64,000 nucleotides of DNA from NCBI GenBank assembly GCA_032622095.1, contig CP136061.1, positions 82,122,324-82,186,323 of the forward strand, read 5' to 3'. Under the pieces are notes generated by a model, which worked only from the letters and a program-made list of their open reading frames with translations, was not told the DNA's origin and made no database searches. The DNA is from Siphonodentalium dalli (Eukaryota > Mollusca > Scaphopoda > Gadilida > Siphonodentaliidae). A program made the position numbers and the translations under genes. Shown here piece by piece: positions 10,401 through 25,400 of the stretch (its first letter is position 1; every line of letters begins with the position of its first letter).

Positions 10401-13400
10401 GGCAACCGAATCAAATCTCGTATCGAATCGGGTGTCCGATGTTGACATCGACATTGAATCCTAATTGGGTCAGGACAAGCACTGAATGGAGAAAATCATA
10501 GCTGACCATCGGATATCCTTCTAATTATTGTTCACTTATTTATCATAAAAGCTGAGACTTTTTTTTTTAAATAAGAAACAAAGAACCAAGAGAGTTCACA
10601 GACAAACGTTTTGAGACTGAAATCAAAACTATTTATCACTTAGCATAACAGGTGACATATACGTCACGTGAGCACAGACCTTGACCACTATAAAATGAAT
10701 AAATACTACTGGAGATACAATATTGGACTACTCTAGTATAGTGTATATATGTATTAATGATTATTAAAAGGATTTCAGGACTGATGGATGCTGTATCATA
10801 AACAATGGCATGCATATCATGCGTATGAACCGCCACATCAGTACCCGGCAATTGGTCAACCTCTGTGATTTCCGTACACATACATATATTTCTGCCAAGT
10901 ACGACAATCCGAGAATTTGCGAATGCAGCACCTGGAAAATTCAGCATCCGCGAAAGGGTGAAGGACTGCGATTGGATGAAATCGCTTACCTAGTATAAAC
11001 TCTAAATTGCAGCATACACGGCGCCGGTGAGACCTCCAGATGGAAAAAAAAACGGTACAATGTGGCAATTACCCTATCAATTGAGCTCCATAAATAACAA
11101 ATAGTTGTTTGTCCCCCCATAAATGGGGAAGAATGGGCCGATTCGAAAATATACGAATCGAGAGTCCATTAGGTATCGATCCCGAATCTGGTCACCGATG
11201 TCACGACCGAATAAAATCTTCAGAGCTTCACAGGGCCCTACTCAGAAATTATACAGAGCTTCACAGGGCCCTACTCAGAAATTATACAGAGCTGCACATG
11301 GCCATACTCATAAATTATACAGAGCTTCACAGGGCCCTACTCAGAAATTATACAGAGCTTCACAGGGCCCTACTCAGAAATTATAGAGCTTCACAGGGCC
11401 CTACTCAGAAATTATACAGAGCTTCACAGGGCCCTACTCAGAAATTATACAGAGCTTCACAGGGCCCTACTCAGAATTTATACAGAGCTTCACAGGGTCC
11501 TACTCAGAAATTATACAGAGCTTCACAGGGCCCTACTCAGAAATTATACAGAGCTTCACATGGCCCTACTCAGAAATTATACAGAGCTTCACATGGCCCT
11601 ACTCAGAAATTATACAGAGCTTCACAGGGCCCTACTCAGAAATTATACAGAGCTTCACAGGGCCCTACTCAGAAATTATACAGAGCTTCACATGGCCCTA
11701 CTCAGAAATTATAGAGCTTCACAGGGCCCTACTCAAAAATTATAGAGCTTCACAGGGCCCTACTCAGAAATTATAGAGCTTCACAGGGCCCTACTCAGAA
11801 ATTATACAGAGCTTCACAGGGCCCTACTCAGAAATTATAGAGCTTCACAGGGCCCTAATCAGAAATTATACAGAGCTTCACAGGGCCCTACTCAGAAATT
11901 ATACAGAGCGTCACAGGGCCATACTCAGAAATTATACAGCTTCACAGGGCCCTACTCAAAATTATACAGCTTCACAGGGCCCTACTCTGAAATTATAGAG
12001 CTTCACAGGGCCCTACTCAGAAATTATACAGAGCTTCACAGGGCCCTACTCAGAAATTATAGAGCTTCACAGGGCCCAACTCAGAAATTATAGAGCTTCA
12101 CAGGGCCCTACTCAGAAATTATAGAGCTTCACAGGGCCCTACTCAGAAATTATACAGAGCTTCACAGGGCCCTACTCAGAAATTATAGAGCTTCACAGGG
12201 CCCAACACAGAAATATAGAGCTTCACAGGGCCCTACTCAGAAATTATAGAGCTTCACAGGGCCCTACTCAGAAATTATAGAGCTTCACAGGGCCCTACTC
12301 AGAAATTATAGAGATTCACAGGGCCCTACTCAGAAATTATACAGAGCTTCACAATGCCCTACTCAGAAATTATAGAGCTTCACATGGCCCTACTCAGAAA
12401 TTATACAGAGCTTCACAGGACCCTACTCAGAAATTATACAGAGCTTCACAGGGCCCTACTCAGAAATTATACAGAGCTTCACAGGGCCCTACTCTGAAAT
12501 TATAGAGCTTCACAGGGCCCTACTCAGAAATTATACAGAGCTTCACAGGGCCCTACTCAGAAATTATAGAGCTTCACAGGGCCCTACTCAGAAATTATAG
12601 AGCTTCACAGGGCCCTACTCAGAAATTATACAGAGCTTCACAGTGCCCTACTCAGAAATTATAGAGCTTCACATGGCCCTACTCAGAAATTATACAGAGC
12701 TTCACAGGGCCCTACTCAGAAATTATACAGAGCTTCACAGGGCCCTACTCAGAAATTATACAGAGCTTCACAGGGACCTACTCAGAAATTATACAGAGCT
12801 TCACATGGCCATACTCAGAAATTATAGAGCTTCACAGGGCCCTACTCAGAAATTATACAGAGCTTCACAGGGCCCTACTCAGAAATTATACAGAGCTTCA
12901 CAGGGCCCTACTCAGAAATTATACAGAGCTTCACATGGCCATACTCATAAATTATACAGAGCTTCACATGGCCCTACTCAGAAATTATACAGAGCTTCAC
13001 AGGGCCCTACTCAGAAATTATAGAGCTTCACAGGGCCCTACTCAGAAATTATACAGAGCTTCACAGGGCCCTACTCAGAAATTAAAAAAACGATGATTAG
13101 CCACTACAATGGTGTATTTTCTTCATCAAGTAATCACGGCTTTGTGGTTTCAAAATAAGACAATGTGGGCGAACAAGCCTGCAAATAGCGTGCCTGACAT
13201 TTGCAGAATGAGGTCCCCAGAGGGTGAATTTAGTGATGCTATCCCGCACATTGGGCTAGCATCACCGAATTCACCATCTGGAGATCTCATTCTGCTTATG
13301 CCTCATCTTCTGGGAAGTATCTATAGTCTCAAATTAACATTGTTTTTAGTTACATTTTCCCTTCTGGGAAGTTTCTATATCCCCTAATTTGCAGCAGATA

Positions 13401-16400
13401 AAATGCATAATCGAGGTGCCCAATGGGTGAACATCACCAACTTCAACGGGGAAACTTCAATCTGATCATAGGTCTACCATAGCAGTTGAGGGCCTAAGCA
13501 GAATGAGGTCTCCAGAGGGTGAATTTAGTGATGCTAGCCCACTTTGCGGGATAGCGTCACTAAATTCACCCTCTGGGGACCTCATTCTGCAAATGACAGA
13601 CACGCTATTTGCAGGCTTGTGGGCAAATCAGTTTTCATTTGTGTAGATATAAGTTGCCAGCTAGACCTATTAAAGTTTTTGCAGACCCCGTCCATGCACA
13701 TTTTCATTACCATTTTTGTCCAATTCGAAATTTATCTGTTATTTTTGTGCATGTTTCTTTATATATTTGTTTTTGATAATACTTACACGTAGATGTTGAT
13801 TGATAGAGTTTTGAGATAATACTTACACGTAGATGTTGATATTGATACCCGAGGATATAGTTTTGATATATACTTACACGTACATGTAGATGATTAATAG
13901 AGTTTTGAGATAATACTTACACGTAGATGTTGATTGATGCCCGAGGTTAACACTTGACATAAGGTGTCGTATTGTTTTTTCCTTGTCCAGCTGTCGATAT
14001 ATATCAGCTCTGTTCCAAATGAGATGGAATTCTCTGGAGTTTCATAATCCTGAAACAATGTTAGACTTAACAATTGAAAAACAAACCCAGATGAATATTT
14101 TATTTGAATCAGCAAATTTTAAATGGATCAACAATACATAACAGTACATAGAGAGTCAAAGCTGAGTTCAACCATTATGATGCCTAGTTTCTCATTTTAC
14201 TGGATCATTTTGTCCTGCCAAATAAAAAACCTCTTTTGTTTCAAATACCCTGCCTGGCTGAGATTTTCTTGCCTGCCTCAATGTTTTTTGTCTATATAGT
14301 TAGAGTGTCAATGTGAATATTTATCGTTTTCCCAACCCCAAAAATAAAAAAAAAATTGGTTATTAAGCTCAACATTGGTAGTGATCTTTCTGCAGAGTGT
14401 TTTTATCCAAGGTTTTTTTTTTTTCAAATTTGCAAAAACCATGCCTGCCTGTTAGGAAAATTATCCCAATGTTATCGGAAACAGAGAAGTTTTTTGTTTT
14501 GGCCTCAGTGTAAAAATTACTGGCCAGTGACAAAAGTGTCTAATACATCAGTTACTAAACATACTATTTTGTCACACTGATAGCAGATATACTAAATATC
14601 ATCTATTTAAATTCTTACCCAAGCCTAATTTTGATGCGGTCTGAATTCTGAGATTTAATAATATTGTCAGATTTTTATAGCCTCTACCCTGCTATACAGT
14701 CGCTATTGATCTCGAGAGTAAAATGTCATGCTGTGAGCTATATGTCATCATTGTCATGGTCAGTTTTTATAAATCCAAGTACTCAAAATTGTGTTTGAAA
14801 AAGTGTCTGAGTTTAATAATTTTAACGTCAACCGCTCAACACATGCCATAATCAAGTCATTTAGCTGTGGTTCAAGATCGACGGTCCGATTGACACCATA
14901 AGACTACCAATGGTACGGTTTATATGCCAGAAAACAACTAGACGTGGGATGAAGGACTAATTGGGCTACATTAAGGGTAGCCATAGTGACATAATTGTTT
15001 TTTCGAGAAAAAACCATAAGGAATACAATCTCAGACAAAATTCTGAATGTTGCAAGTCGAAAAGGAGGATAACTGCACTAAAAAAGATGGACCAAGCTCA
15101 TAATATTAGGTGCACAGGTTCACATAGTGGCAAATATCTGTGCCAAGTCTAAAATACAATGACAGGAAAATGTAGGAATACAAGCTCGGACAAAAATATG
15201 CATCTTGAGAAAATTTTCTAAGTAAAAAAAAAGGGGTATAACTCAACTAAACAAGGGGTACGCATCTAAGATGCTATGTCAAGTTTATTGGCAGTCGAAA
15301 AAAACTTCTGCCAATAACTTGGCAAGAAGGCCCACACAAGGCCCAAAAAGTCGGACAAACCTGGTTTTCGAACTCGTCTGAGATATTATTGCAATAGAAT
15401 TATATACCAAATACAAATTGAATGATTGGTTAATATCTCATAGAGTTATCGCGCTAACGGTGATAAAATTGCAAAAAATTGACAAAGTTAGACCCCTAAC
15501 GCCGGGGATTTTTTTTTTTGACAAACCTGGTTTTTGAACTCGTCCGAGATATTGTTGCAAGACTCATATATCAAATATCGTTTGAATCAGTTAATATTTG
15601 ATTGAGTTATCGCGCTAATGGTGAAAAAAATGCTAAAAATAGACAAACTAAGGCCAAACTTTTTTATTTTACTGCTTTACGGATCCGCCGACCCTGTTTT
15701 CTGTGGCCCGACAAGGAAATAAAATTCAAATATAATTTTTATTTTTATTTTCACAGCCGACCATAGCTGTTAATGCTTATCAGTAACAAATTATCTAACC
15801 ACATTTCACTGGTGATTATAGATGCCTAGGACACCCCCAACTATAGACATCTCTGGCTTTAATTACTTTTAACTACACATCCAAGTTGAAAACTGAGAAG
15901 TCAGCTTTAGTTTATATATGCTTCTGCCACCAAGATACCTGTATGCTTTCTATGAATCTTGACATCTCTTTAAAACTTTAAATGGCCTTTAGAATACATT
16001 TTGTATTCCTGGGAATTTATGGTGATCTTTATGACTGAAGACCAATAACAGTCCACAAGGTTTCTCAGATAGGAATGACAAGCTAATGAGTATGTGGGTT
16101 TACTCAAGTTAACTACACATTCACTTTTTATCACTACCACTAATCTCAGCATTCCCATGTGTGTATTAACCCTCTCTATACTAAATACTCATTGACCAGA
16201 CAAGTAGATTCCTTAGGAAATGTTCAGATAATAAGTTCAACAAGTTCTAAACAAATTTATTATTATGTGAACATTTCCCAGCAACTAATAGGAATCCTTC
16301 TGCAAATATATTATCTGTCGGCTACTTATTTTTCCATGACATCCATCCAGATGAATAATGGACTTTTTCAATGTATATATTATAACTGAAAGGGGGAGTC

Positions 16401-19400
16401 CATTTATTCAATAATTAAAATGTTGAACAAAAACAAACTCATTACTTCTGCAGTTTTTCAATATTATTCAATAATCTGAGCTATGTTTGAAATAATAGTA
16501 TTGGATTTGAATTTTGTGATATACGTCCGAAAACTGTTCTCTATAAATGACTGACAGAGAATTACAAAGACACAATTACCACCTTAGCGAATGTCCAAAA
16601 AAAAAAAAAAATGGTTCAAGCATTTTTATTTTTATTTTTTTTCCGACCAACCCTACCAAAACAAGGTTTAAAAATTCCGTAAAGCAGAAAAATAAAAAAG
16701 TTTGGCCTAAGTAAGGCACATAACTCCGGGGAAAAACTTCGGACAAACCTGGTTTTCGAACTCGTCCGAGATATTGTTGCAAGAGACTTATATACCAAAT
16801 ATGGTTTGAATCAGTTAATATTTAATTGAGTTATCGCGCTAGCGGTGAAAAAAATGCTAAAAATAGACAAACTAAGGCCCATAACTCCGGTGGAAAAAAT
16901 TCGGACAAACCTGGTTTTCGAACTCGTCCGAGATATTGTTGCAAGAGACTCATATATCAAATATGGTTGTAATCAGTTAATATTTGATTGAGTTATCGCG
17001 CTAACAGGTGATAAAATTGCAAAAAAAACTAGATCTCTGTTAGCGCCAATCTTACCTCTACAGTATGGAGAATGTCTCTAAAACTAGATCTCTGTTGGCG
17101 CCGATCTTTCTTGGCTCTGTATTTATTACTGTCGGTTGCCAATTGTTTTAGAATTTCACATAATTGCGTCATGTTTTCACCTTCAAATTCCTGAAAAAGA
17201 AGGCCATTAATTATAAATATCTGTGTTCTCAGGCAATAATTATATATGGAAAATTGGATGAGGTTTTTAATATTTTTTAGTGCTGGAAAGTAATGGATAA
17301 TTTTATGGATTTAAATCTTACGTTTTGCGTATTTGGGCTGCAATGATTCATCATGAATTCAATGTATCGCGATATATTTTCAAACAATACGTGTATCACG
17401 ATACAGGAAATCCAGTAATGTCTGAAGATGGGCTGGTGTAAAAAAGCAAAACCTGCAAATATCTCTAAAGTTTACTTGTATACTATGCATATTGGACTGA
17501 TCTAGCCAAAATTAAACTTCATTTTAGTTTACATATTTTTCTGATAATTCAGGTGGTATTCATTTTGAAAGACTAATTTAGTGTATCGTGATATGTATTG
17601 TATCATTGATCATGTATCGTCATTCGTATCGTGACCAAGTGTATCGTTGCAGCCCTAATGCATTTGTCCCAAAATGATATTTAAAGCATATTTACTGATT
17701 ATAATGGTGTTCTTACTCATTATAATGGTTTTATATACTGGATCTTGTGTTGTATAATACTTACTGGATCACAGAAGGGTGATGTTGGGTGTAAACTGAA
17801 CTTGAGATGTTGATTCACAGGCCTTAACATTTGACGAGAATCACCGAATCGATTCTCGTAATGATTCTCGTGAAACTTTTCCATTTTCAGTGCTTTATGA
17901 CTAACTTGATTCGGCATTTGATTCTTGCAAAATGAAATGTATTTTGAGCACTGATTCACCCTGACAAAATTCCAGTCTCCCTAATTACCAAACAGGAAGA
18001 AGTGACTTCTCCTAATTTGCAACTTCTCTGATGTAGTCACCCAAGATATCACCGATTGTATCTTATTTTCGTTTGATATATAACCCAAAAATTCAAAGAA
18101 AGCTAACTCGAGATATCATACCAAAAACTTGCAAATCTACTGGAAATTTGTGGGTAAAACGGGTCACATAAATCTGTGTGACATAACTACCCATGCCCCA
18201 TTAGATTCCCACAACTTGATATATAAAAATGTAACTTAGCGGAGTCAATTGAAGCGAAGTCGACATATTAAACCGGGAATTTGCAAATTCAGAATTTATT
18301 TTTATGACATACCATAAATCCCATGAAATTAAGACTGAAGAAACAAATTTATAATTTGTATGAGACATGGAAACTTGAGGAAGTCATAAGTCAAAATATT
18401 AAGTTGATAATAACCGAAACATGCAGTTGGTTATTTTGCTTTTGAAATAATGAAACATTCCACTCACTTCGTCCTCTTCCCGCGCGAGTTCGTACATCAG
18501 AGCTATAGTTTCTCCAGCCGTGATTCGTAAATCAACATCCTGACTTAGCAGCAGATCTAACATCTTTTTCAAATAACTGAAAAAAAAAAATAATAATTAG
18601 AATAAAGTGGATGGATTAATGAATAAAGTGGCTGGATTAATGAATAAAGTGGCTGGATTAATGAATAAAGTGGCTGGATTAATAATGAATAAATTGGCTG
18701 GATTAATATTGAACTGATAAATATTAAACTGCAGTAAGTGGCTAAAATATTAATAACTGCAATGAATAAAGTGGCTGGATTATTGAACTGATGAATGGAG
18801 AAGAACTTGATTGAATGGAATTTGCCCTATGGGAACCAAAAAATGCAACACTTGGCCTTTTCAATGAATAAAACAAAACAATCGAATAGCTCTAACTAAA
18901 GTTATTATCAAAATAATCAGCAAATTGTAAGTCAAAATGGGCCATATCTCCGTCAGAAATACTCTAGATTCAAACTTGTCGAGGACTCCCTCACATGTAG
19001 AGCATATACCAAATCTCATAAAATTATGTAGAATACTATTCAAGTTATCATCGGAACAACAAACGAACAGACAAGACAAATATTTCTATAGTTCCTAACT
19101 TCTCACAAAGTTTTATGGATGGACATTAATAACTGAATGTACGCACACATGGGTAAGATATCAAGAATGTAGGTACTCAATGTACATACACACATAGGTA
19201 CAATATCAAGGATGTAGGTAGAAGCATATAATTACAGTGAGTGCAGGATGTAGACACATTCTAAATTCAACTATTACTAGTATAGTTAAATATGTCATAT
19301 CACCATTTTCCTGTTTTATGCGTAAACTATGAGATCGCACATCTCGTTGGAGTCTTAATGACAAGCCCAAGCCTCCAAACAACTTGTCGGACACAGTCAT

Positions 19401-22400
19401 TGACCGACGAAAAACACCTCAATGTCCATTACAAATCTATTTGCACCTGTCATCTTGATAGTGTATAGATCTGACATTTGCAGAGTGAGGTCCCAATAGG
19501 GTGAATTTAGTGACGCTATCCCACATTGCAGGCAAGTGTCACGAAATTCCCCCTCTGAGAACCTCATTCTGCTTGAGTTCAACCGCTATGGGAGACCAAG
19601 GATCAGATTGAAGTTCCCCAGTCGGTGATGTTCATCCATTAGTCACCTCGATCACTACTTGTACCCGGATTGTGAGTTGCGGTGGCCCTGTGTATAGTGG
19701 CTCACCAACGGGAAAACAGTTTTCACAATCGCTCCCGCTCCCGGTTAGCGTAAATTTGTTTCCCATAAACCAGTTGTTTTCGAGAAATCTGTCTTTTTCT
19801 ATTTTAACACCGATGATAGGCACAACAAATGAAGCAATCCTTGATGTTTAATATAGATTTCTTTGACAAACGTGTATTCTTTGAAAATTTGAGGCGAAAA
19901 GCGGGTTTGTCCCAAATATTATAAAATCTGAACAATTTACACATACCCAAAGCATGCAAGTTTGATTGTGGGGAAATTTCGACATCCAAGCTCCACGACT
20001 GTTGTGAAATGTACGCGATACTTTTGGATCAAGTGTTCAAAAATTTAATTTCCATCAATGTCCTTGGCTGCAATTTGGGCACGTTTATAGCACTCTTCGA
20101 ACTTGTTATGGGATGCTCTTTGTGAATTTCTGCATCTATAGACATGCATGATGGCCTGAGTTTTGAGATGAAAAATGGGCATATTGAACTGGGAGTGGGT
20201 GCCATTGTATAAATGAGTTATACACACATTCGGAAAAGTGTCTACATCATAGTTTTCTGGATGGTTATCACACACTTGCCAGATTTGTATGATAAAAAGA
20301 TTTTTTATTTGCACATAATGACATTGGCCACATTTTCCTTTAAATAGAACAGTCTTCTATATTCAAATTCCCAGCTGATTGGTGTACATATAAACAAATT
20401 ATCACCCTCTCACATGGTGTTAATTCCACCCGCACTCGCTTGTCTGTTTGACTGAAACTTTCATATAACCGGGAGTGATGGGGGGAAAAGCTGTTTTCCC
20501 ACCGGTGAGTCGCTATACACTGGGTCACCGCAACGCACATATCTGGGTGCAGGGAGTGTCGATTATGCATTTTATCTTCTGGAAATTAGGGGATATAGAA
20601 ACCGAACAGAAGTAACTAAAAAAGATGTTTATTTGAGACTATAGATACTTCCCAGAAGATGAGGGCTAAGCAAAATGAGGTGCACAGAGGGTAAATTTAT
20701 TGACAGCAGGATAGCGTCACTAAATTCACCCTCTGAGAACCTCATTTCACAAATGACAGACATACTATTTTAAGGCCTGTTGCCATTCTGATCTATATAT
20801 ATACAATTTTGGAGGAAGTGCATTGAACCTGCATGCATTGCGTTAACCTTTGAACCCATGTTCAGACTGAAACACTTCCTAACTCTTGGTGAGACTTCCT
20901 TTTTAAGGATGTCCCTGTAGCCAAGGTCGTTCGGTCACAGATACCATCAACGCAGTCCGGGCTAAACAGTAAAGCTTGATTCAAGTTGATTGGCATCTTG
21001 ATGTGCCATTTCAAGTGATACTTGCATGGATGCGTTAACCTTTGAACCCATGTTCAGACTCTTCATAACTCTTGGTGAAAGGACTAACTTTTTAAGGATG
21101 TCCCTGTAGCCAAGGTCGTTCGATCACAGATACCATCATCGCAGTCCGGGCTGGGCTGGACAGTAAAGCTTGATTTAAGGTGAGAGGCATCTTGATGTGC
21201 CATTTCAAGTGATACTTGAGAATTTGTTCGCGCACATTGAAGCAATGAACACTCATATTGAGTCAATGCCTCTATCCATCAGTCCTAAAAAATTATTGAT
21301 GTTTCCCCCTAACATAGTCGGAAAAAAGTAGGGGCGGGCGGATTTAAAATTTGTTTAACATCCATAAGACAATATATTAGTGTTGGAAGGTTATAGAATT
21401 TACGTTTCGGTTTTGTTTTTTTGGGGTAAAAAAACCTTGGTTTCGGTTTTAGTATGTAATCACTTAACATGCTTCCTCATTTCAGTTTCGTTTGGCAATG
21501 CAAACACAATCACTGTACAATTCTAGACTAATTTCTTCTTGTCTTTGGACTTCAGATGCAAAATTCGAATCGTGGAACAGACTTTACCGATCACCGTAAC
21601 GCGGTATTTTGTATTTTGCTGTAGGTTTTGGAAGGTATATGATATTACAGTACATGATGGGCACATTACTGTAGGTTTTGGAAGGGATCATGAAGCCTTG
21701 GTAGTATTTTTAATCAAAAGCGATCGTGACATCAACCGCTGATTGAACTGCCCCGTATACACAAATTCACTACATAATGAAGATTGGCAACTGAACAACA
21801 AGCACCGATTCGCACCAATTGGCAATCTACAAATGCGATTTTTTTTCTTTGGTTTTTGTGCTTATTTTTTTTTTACATGTTCAATAAAATCTGTAGGGGT
21901 GAATGTCTGAACAATGGGTGGACGGGACGGCTGGTTACCGGAAACATCACTATTTTTTAGGCCTTAGATATAAAACATACCTATTGACTAATTTCTCTAC
22001 TAGGTTGGGCGGTGCTATAGATAACAACAGAGCCCACCCAGAGAGGGCGCTGGAGTGTAATTTATACATGTCTGGACTGTGAGTTGGAATAGCATTAGCA
22101 CCATTCTTGAATGAGTTTTTAAATACATCCTGTAAAACGTTCATCACTTCACAAGAATGCTGAAAAATATCAAAAGCAAATAGTTACATGTAGTTTGATG
22201 ACAAAATGTGCAACAGCATGTCAGGTGCATGCCTGAGAATATGGTGCCAGACATTTACAGAATGAGGAGCCCACAGGGTGAATTTAGTGACGCTACCAGC
22301 ACAGCGGGCTAGCATCACTAAATTCACTCACTGGGGACCTCATTCTGCATGGCCCCATCTGTTATGGGAGACATAGACTCAGACTGAAGTTCCCAAATGG

Positions 22401-25400
22401 TGAATATTGTGATGTACACCCATTGGGAACCTCGATTATACAATGTGTCGTCTGGCAATTTGGGGATATAGAGATACTAAACTAAAAAAGAAATAAATCT
22501 TTTGTGAAGAAAGTTCTATAGAAATTTTATAATAAAGAAACTTTCCATAGAAAATGAGGCCTAAGCAGAATGAGGTTCTCAGAGGGTGAATTTTGTGATG
22601 CTAGCCATTTCAGCCATTAATTGACCAACATTCATGAACCTGCAGGCCTGAAAATATATGGTATGGGACATTTTCAGAATGAGGTATCCACAGGGTGAAT
22701 TTAGTGACGCTACACCACATAGCAGGCTAGCATCACCAAATTCATCCTCTGATTCTCATAACATTCTGCTATATGAGACCAAGACTCAGATTTGATAATA
22801 AAGATACTTTTCACAGAAGATGAGGGCTAAGCAGAATGAGGTCCACAGAGGGTGAATTTAGTCATGCTACCCATAGTCCGCTGTGCGGGATAGCTTCACC
22901 AAATTCGCCCTCTGGGGACCTCATTCTGCAAATGTCTGGCACCATTTTCTTAGGCCTGGTTACGTGTTGTTCATACAATTATACATGATAAGGGTATGAT
23001 CGTTTTATGCTTAATTGCTTAGAGATAAAAAATAGCACTGCCATACTAGACCCAGGTAACATGTGAAAGGACGGAGCATTAAATCAACGCACAATATTTA
23101 TATATCAGATCAAATCATTCAGTTTCAACATTGATAATTAAATGAATGTCGCTAAGATAACAATTGATTAATCAAGTAAAGGTCTACTAAAATGGAAACG
23201 AATGAGAAAATGTGTCAAAGCTATAGGATTATGATAAAGCGTTGACACCGATCGTTTCTCCGTGTGAAGATTCAATACAAAAATAATCAACGGAATGCTA
23301 GGCTCATTTGGTGTATAATCTTGTCAGAGCAATTGTTTGTCAGAGTAAATTTCTCCAGGGGTCCTGTGAATTCTTTTACTTAGAGAAATAAAGACCTCCT
23401 AATATAGTAATAATTAGAGAAATAAACAACCATGATGTGAGGGAACATATCATTAATTAACTCACCTCAATATCGTCGCTTCCTATAAAACTTATGACAG
23501 CCAAACAGGTCGCACACTGGAATAAAACAGTTTGATATTATAGTACATGTATGTCAGGATATTGTTTCAGAGAAATACACTAAATCGGTCATTGTTGCTA
23601 GAAGTAAAGAAAGAAGAGCAGATATGTTGATTGTGAAATCAACAAGTCCATTAGTCAAAATTTCGTTCAGCTTAAAACAAGTTTGTGATAAAAGTTCTTC
23701 TAGATGCTGCCTTACATCGAAAATCTGTTTCATAACTCTCCTATAGCGGAGTTTAACCTCTTCGCTGCTAAATGACGTTATGATGTCATGTGCTGGGCAG
23801 TTGAATGTTATTGCCATTTTCCAGTGGAATATCACAAGAACCTTAAAACTGACTCAGTTGAAAGGCTATTATCGTTCACAATTATGGAACATCATACACT
23901 GTTTGAAACTTTGAGATATTGTTATTCCAATGTACCAATCTCGGAGTTCCAGTTATGAATAATCACCTACTGCTCATGTGCTGACGTAGGTCCATAGGAC
24001 ATGCACTTTTATATCCGTAATAGTTACGGACTTCATAGCAGCGAAGAGGTTATTCCAAGTGGCATGCTCATTTATAATTACTAATGTCGATTGATAAAAT
24101 GTCACTATTAATCCAGTGACCGAGTTTATTATTTCACTCCCCGATGTTCAGGATGATAACACACCGCAGCACAAGCTTTGACACAGTGGGGAATCATGTG
24201 GTTTCGAGTTGATGAGTATCACGCATTCAAAATGGCTGAGGTGATCGCTTACACGACCAGAAACGAGGAAAAAGGTAATAAACTAGGATAATGATATACA
24301 TGTATTACATAGTATTTTGGCAGCTACATGTTTATGCTATATTATTTTTCAAATAAGCTGATACCTACCGGTACCTCCTCAGTTGTTTGCTCTAACATTC
24401 TGACCAGTTGTCAGTTGAATGATTCTCCTTGATGTATGGACTTCCACGAACCTCCGACTGGCAACTTTGGTCAGAATGTTATAGAAAACTATAGTATATC
24501 CGAACAAACAAGGTATCAACTTGTTTTAAAAATAAACTAGCATATGCTCGCAACAGTCATAATGCTATGTTTTGTGTCAGTTCCTCATATATTATGTTTT
24601 TGTGCGTTTGCACATTGGGGATGGACAGAGTTGTACTTACCTCAGAATGCACCTTGAGAGAGGTGGAATTGTATTTACCTCAGCACCCGCTTTGGGGAAA
24701 ACAGAGTTGTATAATGTATATACCTTGGCATGAGCTTTGAGAAAGGTGGAGTTGTATTTACCTTGGTGCACACTTTGAGAGAGGCATAGTTGTATTTACC
24801 TCGGTGCTCGCTGTAAGAGGCGAAGTTGTAATTACATCGGCACGAGCTTTGAGGCAAATTTGTATTTACCTCGGAACGAGATTTGAGAAAGGCGGAGTTG
24901 TATTTACCCATGCACATGCTTTAAGAGAGGTGTAGTTGTATTTACCTCACAATGAGAATACAGAGAGGCAAAGATGTATTTACCTCGGCACGAGCTTTGA
25001 GAGAAGCAGAGTTGTCGAGCATGATGGTCTGTATCACAGGATGTAGATCATTGATGATGTCCTCGGCATCTTGTCCGAGCTGTACGATTAATAGGCTGAT
25101 ACACTGAGCAGCTAACGCCTGTTCGTCACCCTTACCCTTCTTCAAACATCGACACACTGCATCACTGATGGTCACTTTTCTGGTAAATAAATAGCACTAG
25201 TATATAAATGTATGAAAACATCTGATCATATAAACAGGCCTGGGGAAAAGTGCCCGACATATAGAGGATCTCCAGTGAGATATGTCGGGATATAAGATTT
25301 TATGAAACAAGTTTGATAAAATTGATTCACAACGAGTCATAGATAAGTTGTGAATCAAATTTATGAAACAAGTTTCATAAAATCTTATTTCCCAACATAA

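Noticed and set aside
11109-11714. 201-codon ORF of RASQGPTQKLY repeats, and similar ones at 12643-13023
   Set aside because: The open frame follows from a 33-base repeat unit without stops; 31-base variants break it. It lies inside an IFRD intron on the opposite strand.
24675-24917. 80-codon ORF with KSRSEVNT / KVCTKVNT repeats as a possible extra exon
   Set aside because: It is the translated array of decayed exon 5 edges; no acceptor supports it and units are out of frame with the gene.
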